Assembly (NCBI GenBank): GCA_027382625.1
Contig: JAJKFJ010022206.1
Span: forward strand, 1-64,000
DNA length: 64,000 nucleotides
From: Tetmemena sp. SeJ-2015
Taxonomy: Eukaryota > Ciliophora > Spirotrichea > Sporadotrichida > Oxytrichidae
Direction: 5' to 3'
The notes below the pieces were generated by a model. It was given only the letters and a program-made list of their open reading frames with translations. It had not been told where the DNA came from and ran no database searches. Positions 1 to 18,348 of the stretch are shown here, in pieces; the stretch's first letter is position 1; every line of letters starts with the position of its first letter. The position numbers and the translations under genes were made by a program.

Positions 1-2379
1 TTTTATAATTTATTTTTATATTTTTTTTTAATTTTTTTTTTTATTTTCTCTTTTAAATTTTATTTTTTTAAAGAAAAAATAATAAATTTTTTTAAAAAAA
101 TTTTTAAAATTTAATTATTTTTAAAATTTTTTAAAAATTTATTTTTTTCAAAATTTTTAAAAATTTTTTTTTTATTTAAATGAATTATTTTTTTTAAAAA
201 TTTTATTTTTTGTTTTTTAGTATTAAAAAGAACAAATAGTCATATTTTAGTCATAATTTTTAATTTTATATATTTTTTTTTCCCCCAAAAAAAAAAAAGG
301 GTTAAATTTTTATTAAGGTTTTTTTTTAATCTTCATTGAAAAAAATTTTTAAAGGGAAATATTTGGGATTTTTTTCTTTTTTTAAAAATTTTTAAATTAA
401 AATAAAACTTTTTTACTTTCATTTTTAAAAAATTTTAAATTTAAAAATTCAAAAAAAATTTTCTTTAAAATTTGGAAATTTAATAAAATATTAATCTATG
501 TTTTTTATAATTTAGATGTTTTGGATGTTTTATTAGAAAATTTTTATTTTACTTTAAAAATTCTCTGACAGTCTTACTTAAATTTGATTTTAGTGACAGT
601 TTTAAAATTTATTTTTTTTAATTAATTTATCTGGCATATTTTGAGGCCCCTCGACGGATAATCTAACATTTGATTTAAAATATATTAAACCATAGCTTTT
701 TAAAGTTTTTTTTAATTTTTGCTATAAACAAGACCATATAAATTAAAAAAAGCTAATAAAAACTTCAATATATTTAATTAAAAATAAGTTAAATTTGAGT
801 TTATTTATGTTTCAAAGATGTCTGTCACCAACTTTTTCTCCTCAAAAGGATTGCTTTCAGTTATTAAAAAAAATTAAACTGTTATCTTTGGCACAAATCC
901 CCCTCTCTTTATTTGCTGAATGTCTATTTGACTTTTAACCATGTAGCTTATTATTTTAGAGAGAGAGTTAATCATCTTAAAGTAGCTTTGCCAGTCCTTA
1001 ATATTAGTGAGTCACTAATTATTTTTAAAAAAAAAAATCAAGGAACGAAATAAATGTGTAGAATAAAATTATTGATAAATTTAATTAATATCTGACTAAT
1101 TTTAAAGGAGAGTCAAGAAAAAGCATTTTAATAAATTTAATTTAAGATTAACTTTGATTAAAATAGATAATTTTTGTATTATAAAATTGATAATGAAATA
1201 ATTTACTCTTTCTAGAGTGGCTCTAATTGCTGAACAATTTATTAAGCTGGGTAGTAAGATGTAGCCATTATTGAGTTAGTGGATTCATCAGTTCGTGTGA
1301 AATAGTTGCTATCATCATTAAATAAGATAATTAATATTTAATTTCTTGATATTTTTACTGAATTTTCTATCTCTCTTGGTTTAAAATCTAAGTTATATTC
1401 TTTATCTTAATCTTTAAAAAGAGAATAAAGAATTCAGAAAATCAATATGCAGTCAGTTTAATTATATTCTAGTAGTGACATTTAGAGCTCTACCGCATCT
1501 AAAACTGTCTGCTATCCATTAAATTTATTTTATTTGATAAGAGATTTAGTTTTCTTTAAATCAAGAAATTTTAAAAAATTTAAAATTTTTTTAAAAAAAA
1601 AAGAAAATTTTAAAATTAAAAAATTTTTTTAAATTTTAAGAAACAAAAATTTAAAATAGAAAATTTTTTTGGGGAAATAATTTTTTTTTTGTTATTTTTT
1701 CCAGTTTCACGGGAAATTTTAAAAAAAATTTTGTAAATTATTTAACTTATTTAAATTATGAAAATTTTTAATTTTAAATTCTGAAAAAATATATAGTACT
1801 TATTTTAGTAAGAAATAATAATTTCCTATTTAATTTAACTGAATTCTTAAAAATCTTTAACATAAAGTATTATCTTTTACCAGAGATTTAATGATTAGAG
1901 TTTAATATTTGGTAGAGGTTTAATTTTTCAGAGTAGCCTCTATTCTATCTTGATTCACCAACTTTATAAAGTATTAATCTTAAAAAAACAAAGTGAATTT
2001 AGTTGATTATAAGGAATGAACATTTTCGCTTCAAGACATAGCGAAGGGTAGTTGTCTATGTCCATTTGCTGGTGAGAAAAGAAATCGGTGAGAGATTTGT
2101 TAATAAATTGGATTTTTTACTCCTGCTAAGACACCACAAGTAGATATAAACAATCTTATTTATTACTTAAATTTATTAGACCTTGGGGGATGCAACTTAT
2201 CATGTTCTAGTAGGATGCATTTATTAAACAGCAAATAATAATAGATAGTCTTTATTCCCAAGAGTTATTTTTAGTAAAGAAATTTCCTCTTCCATGAATG
2301 TAATAGCTGTATTGCATGAAAAACAAAAAAGCCCAGGAATGAAACATTTAAAAATCAATTTTTACATCCCACAGAACAA
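1..2379. other. AT-rich gene-free stretch
   Basis: I see no supportable gene here on either strand. The first 500 bases and 1560-1740 are dominated by long A and T runs with occasional G or C runs (for example CCCCC near 283). Between these blocks the sequence is more mixed but shows no long TGA-free frame with protein-like composition. It could be germline-limited DNA or a poorly resolved contig end. Confidence 0.6.
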
Positions 2380-2957
2380 TCACTGTTAATATTTTATTTT
2401 TGACTGGCAAAAAATATGGACTAAGGAATCTCGGCTAAGTTTAATTGTCGTCTCCCAACTCACTTCTTTGCACGCATAAGTACCGCTTAAGCACGATATT
2501 TAAATATTATTATAATATTATAATTTTATAATATTATATTTCTTTATTAGCACTAACATAGCTGCAAAAGCAAACGATGATAAATAAATTGATCGCTTGA
2601 GTTCAAGTCCCTGGAAATAAAAACTTGTAATTGCGATGAATGTAATTGAATTGTCACGCATCGCGATGAACTCGTACTTCTTGGTTGGGTTAAACCCAAT
2701 CATCATGGTCATTGCCATTATCTAAAACTCAAAACTGTACTTTGCAATATATAAATTAAATTTGCAAGTTGAGGTCAACAAAATAAAATTGGTCTATTCT
2801 TAGAGATGATGATCATTATAATAAAAACTAAATCAATGATTATAATAATTAACAAGATTTGATCCAAGCTATATAAATGACAAGGGTAAACATTAAATTT
2901 ATTTATTTTAGATTGGTAACTCCCTAGCAATATAGACTCTCTCTCTCCAAGCGTCAT
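2380..2957 (-). CDS. possible small membrane protein, two pieces
   Basis: Not a recognised family. The upstream piece (2957 down to 2775) starts MTLGERES and has a very hydrophobic stretch (ILLIIIIIDLVFIIMIIIS) before a TGA. The second piece (about 2760 down to 2380) contains GFNPTKKYEF and a hydrophobic tail (SFAFAAMLVLI), and reads through several TAA codons to TGA. Between them TTGCAAA occurs twice about 20 bp apart, which could be an IES pointer. However, removing one copy leaves the TGA in frame, so the two pieces may be separate or chance reading frames. Confidence 0.25.
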
Positions 2958-4168
2958 GCCTCTTCATAGTTCCCTGAATTTAGATAGTGATCATTTAAAT
3001 TTTTGCGATATTATAATCATAATTTAGAAAATAATTATCAGAGTACGATTCCTTAAATTCGTATTGGATAACCCAAGAAATGCAATTGCAAAATATCACT
3101 AATCAAAATAAATACTTATTCTAGACAATCTAAAAAAATGCTTTAATTAAATTCTCCAGAAGAGAAAAATGCTAAACAAAACGGAGAAATTAAGATAGGA
3201 TAAATAAAATATAACAATGCGAAGTTTCAATAGTTTTAAAATGGATTTAAATTTATCTTTTTTTTACACTGAGAGAATTAGTAGGTTGGTGAGATGCATT
3301 CTCTTCATTCTCTTCTAAATGAATAAACTTAAATTTATAAATGAACTCATCGTTGAGTTACTGAGTGGGTAGTGGATTTTTTAGTTTTGACTTGAACTTT
3401 CGGATAGAATTTTAAATTTCTAAAAGTGATGATTTCATGTTGTTGGCTTCTCTAATAATTATGCGACTCACGATATTACAAAATTAGAATTAAATCAATA
3501 AAATACATATAATAAGTTAATTGTTAAAAAATGTTTTTTGAAGATAATAAAATGCGAAATTTTTTTGTTTCACTTATGAAATTAAGAAAATATTACCATA
3601 ATTTTAATAATCTTATTTTTATAATTCGGTGTTTCTTTTAAAAATTTCAAGAATTCTATTTTAAATTTCAGAAATTCTCGTAAATCAATAGAATATTTTT
3701 AGATAAATTAATGTTATTTTTAGATAAATTAATGTTATTTTTAGATAAATTTTAATTGTATTTTTTGTTCTTCTTCTGTTAATAAATGTGACTGATTCTT
3801 TGATTAATTTAAGACTTAAAAATTATAGATATTATTCTTTAAATTAAAGCATAATGTTTTATTTAATTGTTCATATATTTTAGTAGGGATATAAATTTAG
3901 TTTATTTAAATGAAATATTAATAAAAATGGCTTAAATTAGTTATTTTGATTTAAAGTTAAAGAAAATTGGTTTAAATTTATTAAAAGTAATCTTAAATTT
4001 AATTGCTTGATTAATATATAATGAGCTGTAAATTTTTGGAACAGTGTTTATTGACATAGAGAAAAATATTTCTTTTTCTCATTTTATTTAATAGCTCATT
4101 AGTGGTGAGTTTTGTAAAATTACACTAAAATAAAAAATTAATTATCTATTTCAGTAGAATATTTTTCA
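2958..4168. other. AT-rich stretch without a clear gene
   Basis: No convincing coding frame on either strand. It holds the short tandem repeat at 3694-3752 and otherwise AT-rich sequence leading up to the start of the coiled-coil gene at 4169. Confidence 0.5.
3694..3752. repeat. 21-bp tandem repeat, about 2.7 copies
   Basis: The unit ATTTTTAGATAAATTAATGTT is repeated head to tail nearly three times with no visible mismatch. It lies in non-coding DNA upstream of the coiled-coil gene. No function is evident. Confidence 0.85.
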
Positions 4169-6174
4169 ATGGAAGAATCTCCTCTAAAAAACAAAGATCA
4201 ATCAGATAAATTCATGCCCCTACAAAGTAAATTCAATGGTAAGTCTTCTAATATAATAAGACTTATTCAAAAACTAAACTACCAATTAGAGAAAGCATTT
4301 CAAAGTGCAAATGTCCCAGTCAAAGCACATCATCACAATTTTAATGTGTGTACTTTTAAAGCGATAAGACATGGAATTTACGATGATGAAGAGGATTCAG
4401 CAGTTAACACTGGCTCCACCAATAAACTTCCACATTTGCAAGGCGCAATCTCTCCTAGAGAATCAAATAACCCAGACTATGGAAAATAGATTCTCAAAAT
4501 GGATTAGAAATATGCTACCATGACCAACTACCTCAAATTCAGTCAAGATGGAATGGCACTCAAATAGAAGTTCATATCTGCTAATAAAAAGGCTTCAATA
4601 AAAGCAGAGCTATGGGTTGAAAATGGCTGAGCCAATTTCTTACACTGGTAGGAAGAAGACAGTCTCTCCTAGGGGAAGAGTTGATAAGGTGAGAGGAAGT
4701 GTCTAGTCTGCAGCAGTTTCTCAGTCTAAAAATTCTAAGACAAGCAAATCCTATGCTTTAGAGTCAGGGGATGGAACTAAGTAGCATTTTAAATGGTGCG
4801 GTCGACGGCAGCTTAACAGGAGCAGAGACTCGGCAGCTGCAGCCAACCCACTCTTTCAGATCCAGTCAACTCAGTGAAATCGCAGGCGTTACTTAAGTAA
4901 AAATTATACCCTTAACGGTAGATTACTTTGAACAAGATAAAGAAGAATAAGAAAGAGGTGCAGGAGGATGTGCAAAAATTGCATAACAGAATAAAAATGC
5001 TTCAACTTGAGGAAGAGAAGGCGCTTAAAAAGATAGAAGAAACGAGAAAGAAAGCAAAGCAGATTTCCTTAAAGTTCTGTATAAATATATTTTGGAGGTT
5101 AAGTTGGCGAATGAGAAGAAAAAGCGACATTAGATGGCTGTGTCTTCCCACACGCCAAATAGAAACTCTATCACTCTGCAGTCGTTTTAAAACTCAATGC
5201 ACTTATTTGAACAACCTGTGAGAGAGGATAAAAGATAGGAACACTTGGCTGAAATGTCTAAGATCTACAAGCGCCGCTAGGAAGAAGTTGCTTTACTTAA
5301 GAAGGAGAAGAAACTGATATAAAAGCGCAAGCTTCAAATTGAAAAAGCCTACTTAAGGAGAAACTAGGAAAAGAAACTTGAAGTCGTTGCTTAGTAGGGG
5401 AGAGGCATAAGAAAGAATTGAAAGTTCTAAGCAAAGAAAGATAGAGGAGAAAGTTAGGCAAAAGGAAAAGATGATTGCAACAGAGGCAAAATTCATTAGG
5501 CGGTAAGAGAAGCAGGCGAGATAATTAGAGATGCTTGAGGCTGAGATAGTGCAGAGATTAAAAGATACACATGTCCAGTAAAAGGATTCATTATGACTTT
5601 TAATCAAATTTTACAAGGATGCGATCCATGAAATAGAAAAGATATTGAGGACAGGTTCTAATACAGCTGGGGAAAGAAGCGTAGCTGGGGCTTAATTCTC
5701 AATAGATGCAAATAGCATCAGTTAATCTAACAGCATTTAATCTTGAGCAAGAAGTTTATTTAAGACAATTTAGCTTGTATGATTAAGAATACAAGAGAAG
5801 GTTTAAGTTCTCTTAGTGGTAAGATTATTAATATTAAATATGAAAAATATCTTTGGCCGCACAATGGAAAGTCACATTAGGGACTGAGCCAATGATTGTT
5901 TGAAGGAAATTATAAGTCTCCGAAACGTTCTACTTAGCTATCTATAGTTTTGTAGAATATGAAAGAGACAAGAGTGATGCTGAACCATTTCGGTGGGGAG
6001 GCTAAGTCATACTCCGAACCTCCAGTCTAAATCTATAGATTGTAGGCCCAGTTGTTGCCGAACAAAACTATCTTAACTAATTTGTATATACTCCATTCTA
6101 AGGATACTGTTACTCACTTATCAAAATTACTATCAAACTAATTCATTTCACAAGTCAATATCTCATATGCATGA
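4169..6174 (+). CDS. coiled-coil protein, frame disrupted
   Basis: Unrecognised protein. The first stretch (4169-4630) is a clean frame beginning MEESPLKNKDQSD, rich in polar residues, reading TAG as Gln. The middle (about 4620-4900) is Ser/Gln-rich and probably disordered. From about 4928 to 5640 the translation is a highly charged Lys/Glu/Gln coiled coil (for example KKIEETRKKAKQIS, RKIEEKVRQKEKM). The frame changes several times. One change is explained by one G too many in the GGGG run at 5397-5400. Others may be introns, IESs or further slips. A Gln/Leu-rich coding-like stretch continues to a TGA at 6172-6174. Alternatives are a ciliary or basal-body coiled-coil protein, but nothing specific is recognisable. 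The end is uncertain. Confidence 0.5.
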
Positions 6175-6456
6175 GGTTTTTAGAAAGTTTGAAATCAGTA
6201 TGAAAATTATTGGTTGTTCTATCAGTAGAGATGAATGTGATGAATGTCTGCTCATTTCCCTTCTATGTTCGCCATTACCATTTTTTAGATTTTACTCTTG
6301 ACTAGTCAGCTATTTTGCTCATCAGATATATAAAAGGAGATTATATTTATTATACATATATATATTGAGGAGTATTTTATTTATAATATGAAGATGATTG
6401 TGTTTGTGAATAGTTGAGGAAACAATGTTTAATTGTCAGGTTGGAAGAGAGTGTGA

Positions 6457-7703
6457 TCACTTGGCCTTGTTCTTGGAGGCGAGGGGTCCGAGGAACTTGT
6501 CCTTCTCCTCGACGGTTTGGAACTTACCGTGTCCGAGCTTGGAGGAGGTATCGATGAACTTAACGTCGATCTTCTCGAGGGCGGCGTTGGTGGTCTGGGG
6601 GAAGACGCACTTTCTGAGAATGATGGGTCTCTTTCTGGTTCCGACGACGCATCCCTTGAGCATAACGAAGTCGTTGTTGACGACACCGTAGTGGGGGAAA
6701 CCTCCGAGAGGGGTGATGTTCTTCTCGATGGCATCAGCCTCAGTGGTGGCGTTCAACAAATGCAAAACCTATAAAGATATAATATCAATGTGAGAATGTG
6801 TTGATTGTTCTTGACACCTCTGACGGCACCAGCTCCCACTCTGTAGATCTTTTTGTTCTGCTCAGTTCTGTGATGGTAACCAAGTTGACCTCTTCTGGCG
6901 ACGGTCCACTTGACTGAAGCGGGATGCCAAGCTCCGATACAACCGACCTTTCTGAGACCTCTGTGAGTCTTTCTGGGCATTCTGGTGACACCGAATCTCT
7001 TGATGACACCTTCAGTTCCCTTACCTCTGGTCACTCCAATGGTGTCGATCATTTCGAAGTCGTTGAAGATCTCGGAGACGGAGACCTCGCTTTCGAATTT
7101 GCCGAAGGCCCAGTCGACCTTTTGGGCGACGGTACCACCGTTGACTTGGACTTCGAGGAGGTGAGCCTTTCTCTGTCTGAAGTTGAGCTTGTCCATCTGG
7201 GTGGAGGTGAGGACTCTGACAACAGTGCAGTATCTCTTTACTCTCTCAATGTCTCTCTTGATGGACTTCTTGCTCTTCTCGTCCTCTTGCCATCTCTGGG
7301 CGTACTTGGAGAAGGCCTTCTTCTTGGCTTGGCACCAGTTCTTGTAGAATCTTCTCTTGACCTGGTCGGGGATGTGCTGAGCCCACACGGTGGTCAAAGC
7401 TCTGAGTCCTCTGGGGGTCTCGATGTAACCAACAAGACCGACGATCTTCATGGGGGGAGTCTCGATGATGGTGACTGGCTCAACGATGTCTCTCTTGATG
7501 ACCTTCTTACCCTCTCTCTTTTCGTGATGTCTGGCGACGTGGGTCATGCCAGCCTTGTATCCGACGAAGGCGGTGAGGTGAATGGGAGCCTTCACGTCGT
7601 CTCTGGGGAAGGATCGTATTCTGCCTCTGTGGTGTCTTGTTCTTCTTCTGGGGAGGTAGGCCAGGGAACCGGATCTAGGGCACTCGTACTTTCTGTGGGA
7701 CAT
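6457..7703 (-). CDS. RPL3: 60S ribosomal protein L3 (uL3)
   Basis: Component of the large cytosolic ribosomal subunit near the peptidyl transferase centre. The protein starts [14 protein letters not shown] and contains the family blocks [42 protein letters not shown], and near the C terminus [13 protein letters not shown] and [20 protein letters not shown]. One 47-nt GT-AG intron (6769-6815) separates the exons. After splicing the CDS is 399 codons plus TGA, the usual family length. No IES interrupts it. Unlike most neighbours it contains no TAA or TAG Gln codons and is visibly richer in G and C, as expected for a very highly expressed gene. The TGA at 6457-6459 supports TGA as the stop codon. 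Identity is certain. Confidence 0.97.
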
Positions 7704-8126
7704 CTTGGATATCTTCCTATTTAATAATGATTATTTACAATTAATTACCTCAAATAGCACTCAAAACACAGACGCTGCTCAAGTGGGGGCACTATATTAA
7801 ATCAGCTCATTTATCACTCTACTATGAGTACTTCTCATAAGTTAATATTGAATGTCAATATGTGCATGATGAACTTTACAGTTATGAATTTCTGTATTTT
7901 CAGGAGCTTAATTGCTAAAATTAAATTATCTAAAGCACATTTAAGGTCTTATGAATTGGGATTTTCTCAGTATATTCATGTGAAGTTTATATTGAAGTAC
8001 TTTCGATTGTCATTTTAAATTGTTAAGCCTGATATCTTGCTCTATTGAGAGGGTAACTGTGACTTCTCCTCCTGATCAAACTCGTTGATAGGTAAGGTTC
8101 CATTTCCCTAGAGTGTCTTTTTCTTG

Positions 8127-9820
8127 TCAATTCATATAATTAAGAACACTAATATCAATGACTGAACCTGGATCCTTTTAACTTTACAAAGGTGAGGAGT
8201 TCTCCTCTTTTGATGATCTGGTAGGCACTGGTCGAGGCACAACTGAAGAAGCGGAGGAGTAGAAGTAACTGAATATGCCTTGAGTGCTTTTGTATCTCGC
8301 TCTCTCCACCGCCTTAATGTCTTGGTCAGTAAGTTTCAGAACAGTGAATAGCACCTTCTCCATCGTCATGGCTTCCTTCTCATTTTGATTGGCTAGGTAC
8401 TCTAAGTACTTCACGAAGACGTTCTTCACATAGTCTATGTTCAATGTCTCTTTGATTCTCTCCTTTTCAACCTCCTGCTGATTTCTTACTGAGATGCTTG
8501 CACTGCTTTCATAGCCACTTTCCAAATCATAGTTGCTTGTCGAGTTAAATATAATGAGTTTGATCTCTACAGATCAGATGCACTGCTATTTCCGTTATTA
8601 AAATTGCCGAGCTTGCCCTTAAGCTTATCTATGTCTTCTTCCTTACTTGCTAGCATTAAATGCGCCTTGGCTCTGAACTGAGAAAACTCGCTCAATAACT
8701 TTTGCAGCTTCATATCTAACTCTTGGTTGTACATTTATAGCTTCTCAATTTCGTCATCCTTCTCTCTCAGAGTTTGCTCCATCATTCTATGTTTAGGGTC
8801 TTCATCAATTACAAAGGCTTCCAATTCAGGATGAGTGCTGAAACCATATATAAAAAGGTATCAGAAGATAAATAGCTCATCGATGTTTTCATCTGTTCCT
8901 ATTATGATCCTTTGCTCTTTTGTTGTTGAATCTCTTAAACTTGCAAAATTGGTTCATTCTAGCTTTCTTAACTTTGCAGCTGCTCCATTTAAGACCTAAG
9001 AGTGTCTAGCTCTAATCTTAAACTTTCATTCTGATCTTTGAGCCTCAATATTTCATTAGTCTTCTCAGATATATTAAAATACAATAGCTGCACCTTAAGA
9101 GTTTCCACTTATCGCTCTTGATTTTTTTAGCCGGCTAAACTTCCACTCTTGTTATTAGCTCCGAACATACTCATCAGTTAAGAGGCCTTTAATTCTGCAC
9201 ACTCCTTCTCCAATTCTTTGACTCTATCTCCACTTTAATTACTCTAATCGAGTTTCTACTCTAGCTCTCTAATTCTAGAATCTCTCTCTGCAATCACACT
9301 AGCATTTTAACAGACGCTATATATAAAAATCGATTTTGTTCTAAATCAGTTGTGAACTTATTAAGTTGTGCTTCTAGCTCCTAGATCCTTCTGTTGGCAT
9401 CTCCTCGCTCCTCTATGTCTTTTTCATACTGAGATATCTTCTAATAGAGAGCCTTCTTTTCCTCTCTCATCACCTCTATTATGCTGTTGCTTTCATTATC
9501 GCTTTGACTTTTTATTAGCAGCCAAAATTTCCTAATGTGCTCAAAAATAATTAAGTGAAGAAGAGTTGCAAAATTAACGATTACTCTATGTCGTATAATC
9601 CATATTAGTCATCTGGCAAAAGAACCTCGTCGAGATGCTACTAGGGAAACACGAGATGTAAAAAGGCTATGAAGGTCTCTCTGTCTTGAAGCAGGCCCTT
9701 TTGCTACTTGTGAAGCTCTACGTATTTACCTTCAAGGATGGAAAGTTTCTTCGAGAGAGACTTATTTTCCTTCGCTTTATCTTTGAGCAAGGACATCATC
9801 GTGCTTTTCTCGTCTGCCAT
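8127..9820 (-). CDS. GRIP-domain golgin
   Basis: Coiled-coil tether predicted to bind ARL1 on the trans-Golgi through a C-terminal GRIP domain. The start is MADEKSTMMSLLKDKAKEN at 9820. Most of the protein is heptad-rich coiled coil (for example KALYQKISQYEKDIEERGD). The C-terminal segment NIDYVKNVFVKYLEYLAN followed by MTMEKVLFTVLKLTDQDI fits the GRIP pattern, including its conserved Tyr. Introns found: 53 nt at 9532-9584 and about 41 nt near 9320-9360, both GT-AG and both restoring the frame. A further intron or IES probably lies near 8840-8890. TAA/TAG are used as Gln throughout. The reading frame passes a TAA at 8184 and reaches TGA at 8127, so the last 19 residues are less certain. Confidence 0.8.
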
Positions 9821-9971
9821 TCTTAACTTTTAAAATATTATGACTCAGACCATTTTCAGCAGTCAATTTAAATCGTTCACTTTCAAATCTCCACATAAAT
9901 TACAGAGGGAATACTTCACAATAAATAAGAAAGAAGGAAATTAAGAAAGTTTGCAATAACTTGCAATAAAT

Positions 9972-12544
9972 TCACACGGGTGGTTTAGAGTTGATTATGT
10001 AGAGAGCTCTTTGAATTCTTTCCATCTCCTAGTCTACAGTCATTTGCTGTCTCTGCCTTTCTTCCTCTTTACGATCTCTCTCTTCCTGAGAAACAAAACT
10101 CCACTCAAAGAACTCTTCTGCTACCTTAATGTAGTTTCTATACTCGTTCCACAAAATATTTGGCTTGCTCATGGATAGAGTAACTTCCAGCCCAGATCTG
10201 CTTAGAATTCTAATGATGTCACAGTTCTCCATCATTCTTAGCATAGTCCTGTCATCGAAACTTACCTTGATAAGAAGTAAAATTTATAAAGCTGTTTTAA
10301 TAGATGGATCTATTTGAAAAAGCTTGGAACTTTGCCAAGCCCTCGATTTGCATTTCTTTGATAACTAGGTTCTCTTGAGCACTCATAAGAGACGCCTTTG
10401 AAAATTAATCTTCCTCCTATTGAATAGCGGCAGCAAAATATTTAAAGCATATAATGGAGTGGGAGTAAACGGCTGTTTGATCATACATAGGTATCTACTA
10501 GAATCTCATGCATCTAAACTTAATATAAATCAACTCTTGGCTTATTCTGAGGATCAAGGCTGTCTGCAACTGAAAATGGAACAGTTCCCTCTGTGAAGGA
10601 TCTCAAGGGTGGAACCATTACACTGTTTTCTTTGTAGTGATTAAATTTAAATTTACAAACTAGCCTCCTTCTCTAATCAGAAGCACTGAGTTATCTTAGT
10701 GGATCAAAACTTCAAAGAGTTCACCAGGGCCTGAAGTTCGACTTGTGCATAGTGAGCTCCATTAGAGTGAGATGTTCTTCTTATAAGAGTGTAAATAAGA
10801 GGCAGGAGATACATCATCCTCAGTCCAAACTGTAATCTTTCCAATTATATTGAAAATTAAAAATCTAGTTGTCTTTGATAAAAGACTCTTCGTCAACTGA
10901 CACTTAAGTCATCGTTGATTCAAAGTGACTCCTGTTGCTGGTTTTACTCATTATGGATAAATGAGATTTATCAGCATAAGCAGACATTTTAGATGAAGTT
11001 ATGTCTCCAACTGTATCTGCTCCATCAGTATTTTTAATAAACTGGTTTTTACTTGGCTGTGGCAAGATAGTTATAAATAATTAAACGTTTAGAACTCCCG
11101 ATTCCTTACGAGTTCATGGTAACAGCATTTTTCAATACCGGCGTGAAAATTATTGCATAAAACTGGCTGGACGATGTAACCAAAGTCCATGTTCTCTCTA
11201 AGTCTCAAATTTTCTTTATACTGCATCAAAAGCTGAACAGGATAGCACCATCTTGCGGGGAATCTCAAAACTGAATAGTATTGCAAAATATCGCATTAAA
11301 TTTATTGCTTGACCTTGACATACTCATACTGCATCTTCATTCTCTTTTAATCGTTCTTTCTTGCTGCATCGTAACTCTAATTAGCTGATATGGATTTTAA
11401 GGCAGAGTCATTTACACTCGCACTAGAAACAGGAATCCAAACTGGTTTCTTGATTGGCAGCATGTATTAGAAAGATATACTGAGTTAGAAAGAGTTGGCA
11501 GAAAGTGTTACCTCAGCCAAGCCTTCCTCTATGGATGTGAGCGTTAAATTTCCAAGATCGTCTGATGTAATGTATTCTTCCCAGTTTTCTATTCCTGGCC
11601 AAGACACTTAACTTATCTTCTGAAATCTAGGAATTAAAATAAGCTGAGAACATATTGTAAAAAGTAAAATTCTTAGATAGAGTTCTTCCTCCTCCCCTTT
11701 ACTCTAATTTCTAGTTTTTAAGAATTCCTCCCTCGTTAAGATAACTTCATCTTGATAGCAATTATTGAATTAGACAGCGAGAGTGAGCTTATCTACAACA
11801 TTGCCACCACTTTCATCCTTGATCGTACTTGCAACTGCGTATCTAGTGAGCTGTCTTGATTTCCTTCCCTCTCTAGAGAAATAAGTAAAACAGTCGCCTT
11901 TTGGATGAAGTATGATGGCTGTCTGATCTGAGAAAATATAATGAGATCGGCCATCTTCATAGCACAGTGCTTGCTCGATAGAAATCTTTCCTTTTATTGA
12001 CTCTTGAAATAAAATGCAAATACAATGTATGATGCTTCTATATCTTATCGAATCTCTCTGAGAGACTGAAACTGTCCTCTTATGCGAATCTTTAGCTATC
12101 TAAATGGCTTTACAAAGGGGATTTTTGAGGGCTAAAGACTAGTGACTTTGAGTCGGGGGTAAGTGGATAATAGAGTGGGTTTATTTTATTATCTGCTAAA
12201 GATAAGTTTGGTATGGCTTGCTGCTATCTTTCCATTATATCCCGTGTCGCCTTGCTAGCATACTGCTTTAGGCTTTTCTAATTAGAGAAGGAACCTTGAT
12301 TCTCCTGAACTTGAATAGGTGAATAAAGGTTGATGGATTAGGAAAGATGGAAGTTTAGTTTTTCTTCTGCAGCTTAATTAAGATACTTTTAGTGGTAAGA
12401 ATGGAAAATTATTTCTTGCTGCTGGCTGTGACCATTATCATAAATTGGAGGTTTTTGCAAGGCAGGTTGAGAATTACTTTGGACAGCTTGGAAGGAAGAG
12501 TCCAAGTTTCTGTTGATATAAGAAAGGTTATTGGGGTTCTCCAT
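9972..12544 (-). CDS. conserved-looking protein of unknown function
   Basis: Starts MENPNNLSYINRNLDSS at 12544 with a Gln/Ser/Asn-rich, probably disordered N terminus. It continues into folded-looking blocks: YEDGRSHYIFSDQTAIILHP followed by FTYFSREGRKSRQLTRYAV (near 11850-11980); YYSVLRFPARWCYPVQLL (near 11230-11280); and a C-terminal segment with LWNEYRNYIKVAEEFFEW ending at TGA 9972. The central blocks with repeated short beta-like segments (YEDGR..., FVNLNLITTKK) recall the beta repeats of some axonemal or centriolar proteins such as SPAG17, but I cannot assign a family. Several frame changes mark introns or IESs, for example around 10640-10660, 10850-10860 and 12000-12060. Confidence 0.6.
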
Positions 12545-12704
12545 TTAAATTCAATTTTAAATTAGAAAAAATCTACTGTCGTATTAAGAGAAAGAACCTT
12601 CATCATAATTGAAAGAGAAGAATCATCTTCTTTTGATATTTCAAATGAGATAATACTACTACTATGTGGACTTATATTTGAAATATATTATTATAATAAG
12701 TAGA
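12545..12704. promoter_or_regulatory. short divergent intergenic region
   Basis: About 160 bp separates the start codons of two divergent genes (unknown protein to the left, ion channel to the right). It is AT-rich and without an ORF. Any promoter elements of both genes must lie here or in their 5' MDS ends. No specific motif is recognisable. Confidence 0.35.

Positions 12705-18329
<5,625 letters not shown>

Positions 18330-18348
<19 letters not shown>

Noticed and set aside
6769..6815. The uL3 insert as an IES with pointer AGGT
   Set aside because: Excision between AGGT copies gives the wrong frame. GT-AG splicing gives the expected protein, so it is an intron.
6517..7724. Long open frames on the plus strand opposite uL3
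   Set aside because: They are antisense shadows of the GC-richer uL3 gene. Their Ser/Asp/Gly-rich translation has no family resemblance, while the minus strand is unmistakable uL3.
7824..8030. 65-codon frame starting MSTSHKLILNVNM
   Set aside because: Short, no recognisable feature, in AT-rich DNA between two minus-strand genes, where TAA/TAG as sense makes chance frames common.
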